Assembly (NCBI GenBank): GCA_039566865.1
Contig: CM076949.1
Coordinates: 7,665,501-7,729,500, forward strand
Reading direction: 5' to 3'
Source: Aurelia coerulea
Taxonomy: Eukaryota; Cnidaria; Scyphozoa; Semaeostomeae; Ulmaridae
Length of the DNA stretch: 64,000 nt
Numbering within the stretch: position 1 is the first letter of the stretch; each line of letters starts with the position of its first letter. Below are positions 34,301 to 46,300 of the stretch, piece after piece. The position numbers and the translations under genes were made by a program. Under the pieces are notes generated by a model. That model worked only from the letters and a program-made list of their open reading frames with translations. It was not told where the DNA came from and made no database searches.

Positions 34301-37300
34301 CCTTGTTGTACCTAAAATCACCGGCCCTTACTGCTGTTGTTTTGGTCAGATCACCAAGAGCTCAAAGAAACTTTTTCCTTCCTGGTACCAAGCTAAGCAC
34401 CACCTAATCCTTCCTTTGAAAATTTTGCTCCAATCAAATGCAGTTTAGGATTGTAAATATTTTCATTATGAGACAAACATACGACAGACGGTGTATTTCT
34501 TTTCATTGCAAAGATATACCGTATACGGTTGAAGTCGAACATTTTTCTTAATTCTGCAGCACTTATTATTGACATACTCATCTATCAAATTTCAAAAGAG
34601 TAAATGTAACAATATTTTTGAAATTATGAATGTAGCAGATACATTAAATCAATTTTGCTGCTAGCTCTGCTAGCTCTGCCCTAATGAAAACATTTCAAAG
34701 CTCCCTCTCTTTCCTAACGTACTGCCCAATTCTACCCCACCCTTTCCTTCTCTAGCTTTCCCGTCCGTTTCTTTTTCTGTTTACCCTTCTTCCTTCCTGG
34801 CAAATTTAAGCATTTCAGCTACCTCTGTGGTAGCGCCCTACCACGTTATTTCGTTTTTTTAGCTCTGCAGGTCATCCAGCGGAAAAAGGGCCAGCGTTAG
34901 GGTTAGTGTAGGTGTATGAGAGTTTGGACTTGAAAAAATATCAACAAAGGCCGAGCCAGCGTAATAGAAGATGTTCTTTAAGAAAAGTGTTGATCACAGG
35001 GAGCCCCCATAAAAAGTAGTAGAAAGCAAACGAAATGCGGCTTCTGCGAGTGAGACACGGCAAAAGCGGTATCTGTGGAGGAGCAATTTGCGCTTTGCGG
35101 CTTTGCGGAGGAGAGGGGAAAGAGCGGGGGAGAAAAATTGCAAAGGAGCGAAGGAGAGAAAGAAAGGAGAGAAAAGAGACAAGGGAAGCAACTCGCCCTA
35201 AAGTAAAGCAAAATCATCAACTGAATAGTTAGAATACGCTTACACTATACAGGTTATCCGTAAACTGCAACGCCTACATTGTATCTGTTGAGGTCTAGCC
35301 TCCTATTGAGAACAACAGATGCCCCTGGGAACGAGGTTGGGATCATCAATAACAAAAGTGTAACGGATCAGGGGTGGATCAGCCTCCCGTTTACACTGTT
35401 CCTGCTGAGCTGACCCGTAACACTTTTGTTCCATGGCAGTTTAAACGTTATTAAACCGTGACAACTTTATAGCAGACTCAGAAGCGCATAGCGTTTCATG
35501 TTGAGACGCATAGCGTTTCATGCAGGACACTTTCGCATGGTGGACTGTTACGCATACCACACCGGCAAGATACGGGCCAAAAAGGTAACCAAAGTCAAAA
35601 GATGCATCATTCCTTCGAAGAAGCATACAAGATCGTTGCAAAAACTTCAAAACATAACGGATTTTTGCCAAGGGCGCTTGAGTGCTTGTGACGTGATATG
35701 GCCCCTCAATGACTTTAAAACAATCTCAATAGAAATCGTTTATACTTACGAGTAAATCAGGACTACAGAGTGCGGTCAGCTTGATCTGTGAAAATCCACC
35801 TTTTTCCAGTTCATCTATAGTAAATTAGAGATTTCATCAATCATTGTTGCATTGCTAAATTCTGATGAGGAGATTTTGCCAGAACACTAAAAGTCTCAAC
35901 CCACGAGATTGACAGACAATGATTCAACCGTTGTGGCTTTCTGACACAACGTATACAATCATTGCTAAACGGCTAGAGCCAAATGTTGGTTGTTCAATTT
36001 GGTACACAAATATTGCAAAAACTCTAGATTGGTTGCAAAAATGCTCACGAATTTAAGAAACTTGACAGCCCTGAACCTAAGTAAATAGAACAAACCCATC
36101 TATTTGGCTGCACATTTCCATAAAAATGTTCCTCCCTCCTGAAAATTTGCTTTGCCGACATTTGCTTTGATCTTTGATCTGTTTTGCATTTCAGTCAACT
36201 TTGTTCCCTATTTCAGTCACATTGCTTTGCATTAGAGTTTGACATTGATATTTGTTTCGCTCTTTTCTGCAAACTGTTTCGCATTTCAGACAAATTGCTT
36301 CGTATTTTAGTCGATGTGTTCCGTCATAGGCGAAGGAGACAGGGGGGCTAGGGGGGTGCAGCCCCCCCCCCCACACCGTCGAAACTTTTTTGCAAAAATC
36401 AGCCATAATCGGGCAGAAATCCGCGTTAAGTCAGGCAAAATTTTCTTAAACAATGGATTTTTTATCGGGGAGCCCCCCCCCAACTTTTATCTGCCCCTAC
36501 GCCGATGTGTTCCGTGTTTCGTTTCTCGTTTGGTATTTAATTCCATGTTCCGCATTTCAGTTCCGCCCTTCAATCCTTTCATTAGATTCTCATTCATGCA
36601 CATGTGAGCGTTCTAAACCATGACCAGAGATGGGCAGTATCTTGTGATACTTTTCACCAAAATAATTTAACCACACAATTGCTAATAGATAAGAAATGTC
36701 CGATTTTAACAAGTTAATTTCTGAACAGAGTTACGAACAATGAGATATTTGACGGAGTAAAGGAAAAACCAAATCTATTAAAGCAGATTGCTGAACGTAA
36801 ATCGTCATTCTTTGGGCATATAGCAAAAGCCAAAGCCGAGATTTGTTCGTCAACATCATAGCAAGGGTGTTAGGACACAGATATTTTAATTGTGTATTTA
36901 TTTATCTTGTTTTGGTCTTCGTGTCTTATTTTCTTGTCTTGTTTTCTTCTCTGTTCTGTTTCCTCTTGAACTGATGTAAATGCCTCGTGTTATTTGAATA
37001 TATCTTCCTTGTATTCTTGTGTCTTAGCGCGCCTTCGCAGAAGAAAGGTTTCCAACCGCAATGCCATATTAAAAATTTAATAGGGCATTGCGGTTTGAAA
37101 CCTTTCTTCTGCGAAGGCGCGCTAAGACACAGGAATACAAGGAAGATATATTCAAATAACACGAGGCATTTACATCAGTTCAAGAGGAAACAGAACAGAC
37201 AAGAAAACAAGACAAGAAAACAAGACGAAGACCAAAACAAGGTAAATAAATACGTAATTAAAATATCCGTGTCCTAACACCCTTGATCATAGTAGGATTT

Positions 37301-40300
37301 ATAGATTGTAAAAAAGCAAAGGGTAAACCTCGTAGAATGTGGATAGATGACAACAAAGAATGGCTAACACCAAAGAATATGGACAATTGAAAAGGAAAGC
37401 ACAGAACAGAGAACAGTGGAGTTCCATGATTGGCAACCTTCGGACTTTCAAGGATGCTAGATAGATAAATAGCAAAATGAAACTTCAACACCTCCGAAAT
37501 TTGACTTGTTTTTCATCCAAATATGGCTCGTTAAACGCCCAACGTTTTTTGACTCACAAGGTAGATGTCTTGCTACTAATGGACTTACACTTTGCCTATA
37601 TGTCAGGAAACACATTTGGGAGTAATTTATGACCACATAACTCTAGAATATTGACCAGGAAGCCTGCTGAACGCAATATTGTTGGTTTAAAAGCAATCTG
37701 TCCCCTATTGTTCTGACCTTGGTTACTGCTTTATTTACCTTATTTACGCTGCAGCTAAATTCATGCATCACTGAGTCTCTATGACCTTGATTTCTTTGGA
37801 TAAAGCGAATTAACACCAACTTCTGGAATATACAATAGAGATGTTTATCGATCTTATTTTCATTCATCGAAGGGGACAGATTGCCTTTAAAAAAACTTTA
37901 TCATTTTTGAGAAGCAAAATAACCAATGGACGCATGTCATGGCCTGCAACACTTGTGTTCCATATAACCATTTACAGCAACCCTAAATAATCTAAATATG
38001 TTCAATATTCTTGGTTATCACAAAATCCAATCCATGATTATCTGTTTCACTTATGAACAGCAGGAAACCGGGCTAGGAATGTTTTTGAATCAATTTCTTT
38101 TGATTTTAACATAATGGAGAATGATGAATCCTCTGGTTTCGAAGCAGCTAATGATTTTGATTTTCTTGCTCCATAAATCCCATAAGTCCCAAAGGCCCAA
38201 GGCAAAAAATGGCTATTGTCTTGATAAGGGCCCACCGGGAAATTTCCCGGTATCCCGCAAGTTACACACCTGAATGCTACCATTGATTAATGAATACGTT
38301 ACAAACCTGTCATATTTATACAGCCATTCATAAGAGCTGCATTGGTTTTCCACATTTCCTCTCTGAAACGAACAAGACATTACAAAATTACTTAACTACA
38401 TCAAATCTCCAAACAAGACCGTGCAGTAACTACTATTGATGAAGAGTTATGCCAACCTCATTCCCAGGGCCTTTTGTAATGTTGGGGCACGGGACGGGCA
38501 CAGAACCTGTGGACAGGCCACATTGGCACAGAACCTGTGGACAGGCCACATTGACACAATTTGGCTAAAGGCCCTGGGAACGAGTTATGCTCGGACCTTT
38601 AATCGCAATCAACACCTTTAAAGAATTAGGCCATAGCTGCACGTACAAACAACACCCTTCCTAAACTCTGGTACCCAGGGTCGAACAAACAAATGATATA
38701 TTCACTACCAATCTGAACATTGGTGGTTCGAGTCCGGCCCGGCCGAATTTGCTTCTGGAGTGAGAAAAGTTTTAAACTCTCTCTAATTCCAGGCTAAAGG
38801 AATCCCGACATGTGGTCACACATCGAGACGAAGAAGCATGATAATGCTTCGATAAGGTTAGCTTCTTAAACTACGCTCATGCGATGCGATACGGACACAA
38901 TTTGAAAACGGCATGAAAATTTACGGATAGGCCTTTCATTCGCACCAAACACCACATTTTTTGCCGGTGTAATTTGCATTGAATTTGAAAACTGCAGAAT
39001 TTCAAAACGGAAATCTAAACGACACAATTTGAAAACGGCATCGCGTAAAGACACGAAAAAGCTGAAGGAACATCTTTAGACACTTTCGAAGCAGCAGCTC
39101 GCTATTTGGGAGATTGCATTGCAATGATTTTGTTACTGTCAAATTTTCTACCGTTTTGAAATGCCGGTATCTTGTGAACGTAGTTTCAGTGTTTCTAAAA
39201 GATACTGTTGAAAATGCCGTTGACTCGAATGTTATGGGCATAACAGTACAAAATGCTCAAATTGTGTTTGGTTCAGTGTCATAACAACTTAATTCCAGGA
39301 TTGCAGGATTAATCATATGATTAGGGTTGCTTTACTTAGTTGATTAATACAGGAAAGAGACTGATGTATCGTTCTTACCTTTGTGTTGTTGTAGTTGCGT
39401 AGTTTAAGTAGTTTTTCTTTTCTTTTTTATCTCTACGTAAATGCCCTCGGGGCAGACACAGCCTTTTGTTCCTCAGAGGTTATCGTCGTAGTGCAGCGGT
39501 CGTAAGGTGTATTGTAACATTTCATTGAATTATATAAAAAAATATGCAACCAAACATGACAAAAATCAGCAAAACATCCAATCAGAATTCGACCTTTTTT
39601 TTAGGACACTGAGAAGCTAACCTTATCGAAACAATGTCCCGGTCACATTCTCCTAGCTGGTCCTTCCTTTCGATGTGACCACATCTCGTAATTCCTTTTG
39701 ACTGGGATTACAGAGAGTTGGTGAGTGTCCTATGTCCCAACTGTCAGTAGTAGGTTCGACAGAATGGGGACTCGAAACACAAACTCTCAGATTGGTAGAC
39801 TTGCCCCAAGTCTATTTCGTCAACAAAAATTTCCTCAAAAAAAATTGAAGGGAAAAGTGAAAAGCGAAACATTTCGTAATGTAATGTAATGTTTCGTAAT
39901 ATACTTTCAGATAGACTTATTTCAGTTGACAAAATAGACTTGGGGCAAGTCTATCAGATTGGTAGTCAAGCGTGCTAGTGCTGCCACATAGCCATCCCAG
40001 CACATAAATTTAATGCAAGGGTGCTAGGACACCTATATTTTAATTAATATTTATTTACCTTGTCTTGATTTTTTGTTTCCTTCTTTGTTTCATCTCAACT
40101 CGTGTCTTCGATTGAACGTAGCCCAATCGCTTTTTGCTGTTTGTATTTGATCATTCGAATCTAACCCCTTTGTATTCCTGTGTTTTAATGCACCTTCGAT
40201 GGAGAAAAGTTTCAAATGTGGTTTAACAATAACACAGGATTACAGGGGGGCTAGATTCGAATGATCAAATCCACCAAACAACAAGACAGAGTTCCGGAGC

Positions 40301-43300
40301 GGTTGGGCTACGTTCAATCGAAGAAGACAAGAGTTGAGACGAAAAAAGAAGAAACAAAAGTCAAAGCAAGGTAAATAAATATTTCATCAAAACATGAGTG
40401 TTCCAACACCTTTGTTCAGTGTTGCAAAGAAGGTATTAGAATAATAAATACCCTAATGTGAGATCATTCTCGTCTGTAGCTGTGGTCTCGATTGGAATAC
40501 AGAGCATTGACCTCACTCCAGCTTCTTTCAGTTTGTTCACAGTTTCTTTCAAAGCATCCATTGACTCGCCACCAGCAAACTGCCCGTAGAATGTGGACCT
40601 CAACACTGCATCAAACAAATGCTTGCCAACCATTTTCTTTGTTGATTTTAAGATCTAACAGAGGTGAGAGACATGTTGAATGCTCAGCTGGGCCGCCGAG
40701 AGCGAGGGCGGGCCCCGGGGCAAATAGTGGATGCAGGCCCCTTGCTTGTTGTTGTTGTATCTTTATTTTACATCGATTGAAAAAATCATCTAGTCTACTA
40801 TGTACACATGTACATGGAAACTAATCAAAATCGATGGATACAGTAATTAAATTAAAATAAATACATTTTTTTTAAACGGTTTGTACATTATTTACAGTAA
40901 AACGACAGGCGTTGCATTTGCACGTGGGGCCATCCCATTGTGATATTAACCTTTTGAAAATATTAAGGCTTTCAGCCGATTTTAGCTCATTTGGTAAGCA
41001 ATTCCAAATCTGCGGTCCTAAGAACTTGAGACTGCGAGCACCGAGAGTAACCTGGTTTGGTCTGTAATGAGTAAGGTTATTAGGATTTCGCGATGAATAA
41101 TTAGAGGATCTAACTTGAAAAATATCTTTCATGAAGGATGGATTCAGACCATTTAGAGTCTTGAACATTTCTATGGAGATAGCTCTAAGTCGGTAAACAT
41201 GCATGGTGCATCGTTTTGATTTCAGTAGAAGGTCATTATATGAACTGACATGATCATTATGAAGGAACCTAAGTGCACGTTCTTGTACCTTCTCAATCTT
41301 ATGCATTGATTTAGCTGAACAAAAATGCCATACTAAAGGACAATAATTGAAATTAGAATAAACAAAGCTCTGAACAAGGACTTCTCTCGCATCAAAACCA
41401 ATATAAGCTCGAAGTCTCTTTAGGACATTAAGTTGAGTTGCAGCCTTTCTACAAAGTACTGCGATGTGTGGATCAAAGTTTAGTTTATAATCTAGTTGAA
41501 TCCCGAGAAGTTTGACTGAATCTTCAGACATGATTGTTTTTCCTTGAATACTTATTTTCTCACCACTGGTAGTTGTCTGGTCTTTTTTAATTAACAGTGC
41601 ATGAAACTTTGATGGATTTGCAATCATATGGTTTTCCTTTAACCAATCTAGTGCAACGCCTGCTTCTGCCTCTAAGTCTCGCACCAAATCTGGTAGAGTC
41701 CTAGAGAAACAAGCAAGCGTGTTGTCGTCGGCATAATTATATAGTGTTGCCTGTTTAATAAACAGAAAAAGATCATTTATATATACATTAAAAAGAATAG
41801 GACCTAACACCGAGCCTTGGGGGACCCCAGATAAGATTGTTTGAAAGGAACTGTATGTATTGTTTATCCTCACGGATTGCTCACGCCGTTTAAGATATGA
41901 ATAGATTAGTACCAAGGCATTTTCATCCACACCGTACGCATTCAGCTTCGCAATCAGCAGATCGTGTGGGATGCAATCAAATGCTTTTGACAAGTCCATC
42001 AATAAAGCACCTACAATGTAATTATTGTCAAGTTTGGTCTTCCAGTCTTCGAGGAGTCTTATCAAAACGTGCTGCGTGCCGTATGCTTTCCTATATGCGC
42101 CTATGAAAACCGAGAGCGTAGTGTCAAGATAGACAACTAATTGCTGTTTCATGACTTTTTCATAGATTTTAGAGAATGTATTTAAAACACTGACAGGACG
42201 AAAATTTTTCTCAACTGTGCGATTTGCTTCACCCTTATCCAAAGGGCATACTGCTGCACGCTTTCCTTTATCTGGAAACCTATGGCTTTGTAAGCAGCTG
42301 TTTATTGCAAAGGTTAAGGGAGCGGTAAGTTCATCTGCAGCTAAATGCACTAGTTTTGGCGGAATTTGATCTTCGCCGGTAGATTTTTTTCCGTCCAAGG
42401 ATCTCAGTAAAGCCCAGACCTCATGATGTTGCACCTCGTGAAATGAGAAGGAATTTGAAATATCACTACCATCCTTTATGGCAAGAACACTAGGGTGATC
42501 TTTGTACTTCTCTAGAATAAGCCTAACGAGTAGTCGATCATCATCTTTTTTAACAGTATCAGCAATGTTACAAGGTTTTTGTCCACTTGTTTTCTCAACT
42601 ATATTAATGTAATGATTATTGAAAATCTCAGTCAACTCACTGTCATCAGTAACAATTTGGTTGTTGTGTACCACTTGCTTGCTTGGCACTGGCACCAAAA
42701 GCGTAGATTAATATAGGTCCCTCTAAGGCCCTCTAACTTTTGCGTTATGTTGTTGTTGTTATCGCTCCTTTTGTAGCGGCAAGTCAACAGAGGGAGGGGG
42801 CGAAACGAGAGATTTTTGGAATGAGTCTACTACGAGTGCACAGTTTGGAAAATTTCGTGAATTCCAAAACATGAAAATCGTGAATTTTTATGTCGGATTT
42901 TGTGACTAAAGTGCAATGCAATGTCTAATCCTCATCAATTTCTAGCAGCAAAATGATCCACGGTAAGAACTAGGCATGTCGGAATGAAATTCTATTTTGA
43001 GAGGCTAGAACTTGATGCGAGCGCAGTGAGCAAAAATGGGGTCCGGGGGCTCGCCCCCGGGAAAATTTTTCATGACCACGCCCTTTAGATCGCTGGAAAA
43101 TGTATCATTTTTGTAAAATCTGCCATTTAAAGAGGCAAAGGATCGTGACTGATGGAGGTTTTTCCGGGAAATTTTGAAAATAGGACCTCAATCAATTTCA
43201 CGAGAATATACCGGGTCCGCCAAAATAAACTATGCACGTTAGACAGGCCAGAATAAATCGTACATTGGACTGATTTTGCAGATTTATGACTAAATCATTT

Positions 43301-46300
43301 GCAGAAAGTCTGAATTAGATACTGGGATTTTTGCAAATTGTTAATTCTCAGTTTTTAGAGCTAGAAGCGAGTTTCCTAAAATGTTAATTTTCGAAAACAA
43401 TGAAAAACGATCAAAACTCATCGATCAAGTTTTCTACAGAATGGACATGAATGGGCAAAGAGAGAACTTGTTCGTGGTGATTTGCGATTTGGAAATCGAA
43501 TGATTGTAATTTGCTGTACGAAAGTTCGTACTAAACCCCCAAATGCCCCTGAAAACGTTTTCCCTTTATTCATTCATGTTGAATCTTTTAAAATTTGATC
43601 AACGTTTTTTGATCGTTTTCAATGTTCTCGAAAACGAACATTTTAAGAAACTTGCTTCTAGCTAAAAAAACTGGAAACGGAAAAATTTGCAAAGAGAATC
43701 TAATCCAGGCTTTTTGATAACGATTAAGTCATAAATCTTCAAAATCGGTTTAGTGTACGATATATCGTGGCCTACCAAACGTGCATGGTTTATTTTCGCG
43801 CACCCGGTAGATTATTTTTTGAATTGCATAATATCAAAAATGACAGATCTTCCGATGGGCCTGAAGAACGTAGATAGAAAAGTAATAAACTTTCTGACAG
43901 AGTTTATTTATTCGAAAACATCAGTAATGGCATGAGCAATATTTTCAGTAGCTTATTCTCAATACGATTTAACGAAACAATGTTGATAGAAGCGAGAAGA
44001 TGTAGACTCCCGTTCGATTTCTGTGCATTTTTGTTGTTGTTTACATTCGGCCAGAGAAATTTACAACACAACACAAAGTTTATTGCAATTGAAATGAACT
44101 GAGGCCCGTGATATCATTTGAACTTGAAAGTGCAATGGACAAGAAGCAAATTTGATCGGGGCCCCTTGCGGGGCCCAGCTAGATGATATCATTGCAACAA
44201 ACAATGGAAAAACAAAGCTTCATTTTCACGGGCCCCTGGCGGGGCCCGGGCCCCGGGGCAGTTGCCCCGGCTACCCCCCTCTCTCGGCGGTCCTGGGGAC
44301 GTGCCATCGAAGCTTCAAAAACATACCCGTTCCTTATACCAATTTTGCAAAAAGTATACCTGACTTTATACCAATTTTGCGAAAAAGTATACCCGACCTT
44401 ATACCAATTTTCCGAAAAAGTATACCAAAATCGTTCCTTAACTCCTGCGGCCAGGTAAACACAGAGAAAGTAGACAAGCTTTGGCAGTTACTTGGGGTCG
44501 CATTCAATAAAGTAGTACTCTAAAAATACAACAACTCACATAGTAATAGTAGTAACTCTCTCCAGCCCGGAGAGACATTCCCTTCTTCCCTACCCGGGAA
44601 GTAATAGTAGTAGTAGTAGTATTCCCTTCTTCCCTACCCGGGAAGTAGTAGTAGTAGTATTCCCTTCTTCCCTACCCGGGAAGTAGTAGTAGTAGTAGTA
44701 GTAGTAGTAACTCTCTCCTACCCGGAGAGAAAATTCCCTTCTTCCCTCCCTACCCGGGAGTAACTCTCTCCTACCCGGAGAGAAATTCCCTTCTTCCCTC
44801 CCTACCCGGGAAGTAGTAGTAGTAGTAGTAGTAGTAACTCTCTCCTACCCGGAGAGAAATTCCCTTCTTCCCTACCCGGGAAGTAGTAGTAGTAGTAGTA
44901 ATTCTCTCACCACCAGACTCACTTCCCTACTCGGGAAATGACGACCAGTAGTGAGGTTGGACAGACCACCCGCAGGGATAGTGGTAATTGAGCCAAAATG
45001 TATATTATGAGGTTTGAACGAAACATTGACCACCATAAGGGTGGTCCAGCCTACGAGTAAACAAATTAAAAATAGACTAATGGCTAACCATAAATAACAC
45101 TGTGTTGAGTGCGACCCGGCTGGATGAAGCACCAGGAAGAAAAAACCATTGACTCCAATTCGGGGAGATGACAGGGGTGGAGGGAGGGGAAATTTTTAGA
45201 CGACTGAAACTGAGAGATCGAATTTCCACGAGGCAGGAAGAAGTTTGGCCGCGCCTTGATTGGGGGGACTGAGACGATACCGCGCCTTATAAGGCAATGA
45301 CAACAAATATGGTGACCTGATTGCCTTGTCGTTAAAATACATTTACTCCTTTGGGCGTAAATGTTAACTTAACTCCTGCGGCCAGGTAAACACAGAGAAA
45401 GTAGACAAGCTTTGGCAGTTACTTGGGGTCGCATTCAATAAAGTAGTACTCTAAAAATACAACAACTCACATAGTAATAGTAGTAACTCTCTCCAGCCCG
45501 GAGAGACATTCCCTTCTTCCCTACCCGGGAAGTAATAGTAGTAGTAGTAGTATTCCCTTCTTCCCTACCCGGGAAGTAGTAGTAGTAGTATTCCCTTCTT
45601 CCCTACCCGGGAAGTAGTAGTAGTAGTAGTAGTAGTAACTCTCTCCTACCCGGAGAGAAAATTCCCTTCTTCCCTCCCTACCCGGGAGTAACTCTCTCCT
45701 ACCCGGAGAGAAATTCCCTTCTTCCCTCCCTACCCGGGAAGTAGTAGTAGTAGTAGTAGTAGTAACTCTCTCCTACCCGGAGAGAAATTCCCTTCTTCCC
45801 TACCCGGGAAGTAGTAGTAGTAGTAGTAATTCTCTCACCACCAGACTCACTTCCCTACTCGGGAAATGACGACCAGTAGTGAGGTTGGACAGACCACCCG
45901 CAGGGATAGTGGTAATTGAGCCAAAATGTATATTATGAGGTTTGAACGAAACATTGACCACCATAAGGGTGGTCCAGCCGCCAAAATTTACTGCCAAAAT
46001 ACAACCCCAATATTGCCAAAGCCTGTAATGGTTGCCAGGGTTCCGAGCTACAAACTAAAGTACCAATAATAACATTAGGGATACTTCTAATGATGCCATC
46101 AGGGGTACAAATATTCTGTCCATAACAGCTGCTCAACCAGCGAAAAGTTGTTCATGAGCTAAACTGGAACTTCAGCAGCAACTGCTGTTGTATCTGCACT
46201 AATGTGAGAGCTTTGACTTGTAGGCCTTGTCGGACTGATATGCTGGGAAGTTGTTTCTCAATTGATATTTCATTGGTATGGCTGCACTGACATTTTGTTA

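Larger units (their letters stand above)
35815..38306. other. PRODH2-like intron 3
   Basis: It contains an hAT-type MITE (36325-36507) and a near-perfect 424-bp foldback (36862-37285). A stray right terminus TTTTTTGACTCACAAGGTA lies at 37538-37556. The rest was not recognised. Confidence 0.65.
38363..40451. other. PRODH2-like intron 2
   Basis: It is composed largely of a small foldback (38453-38581), two copies of a tRNA-derived SINE, a Mutator-like insert in one of them, and a foldback (40017-40416). Confidence 0.68.

Noticed and set aside
36926..37277. Two near-identical open frames on opposite strands
   Set aside because: They are mirror images produced by the foldback element 36862-37285 and have no protein-like features.
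38700..38760. Possible tRNA gene (GGTTCGAGTCC)
   Set aside because: The flanks do not form an acceptor stem and the A box is degenerate. The match to a second copy with a shared tail shows a tRNA-derived SINE instead.
44872..45132. Minus-strand open frame with a hydrophobic stretch (also 45800-45997)
   Set aside because: Both fall in the duplicated hairpin-array block. The leucine-rich tail is the (AGT)n triplet run, and the two frames differ only in the non-shared flank.
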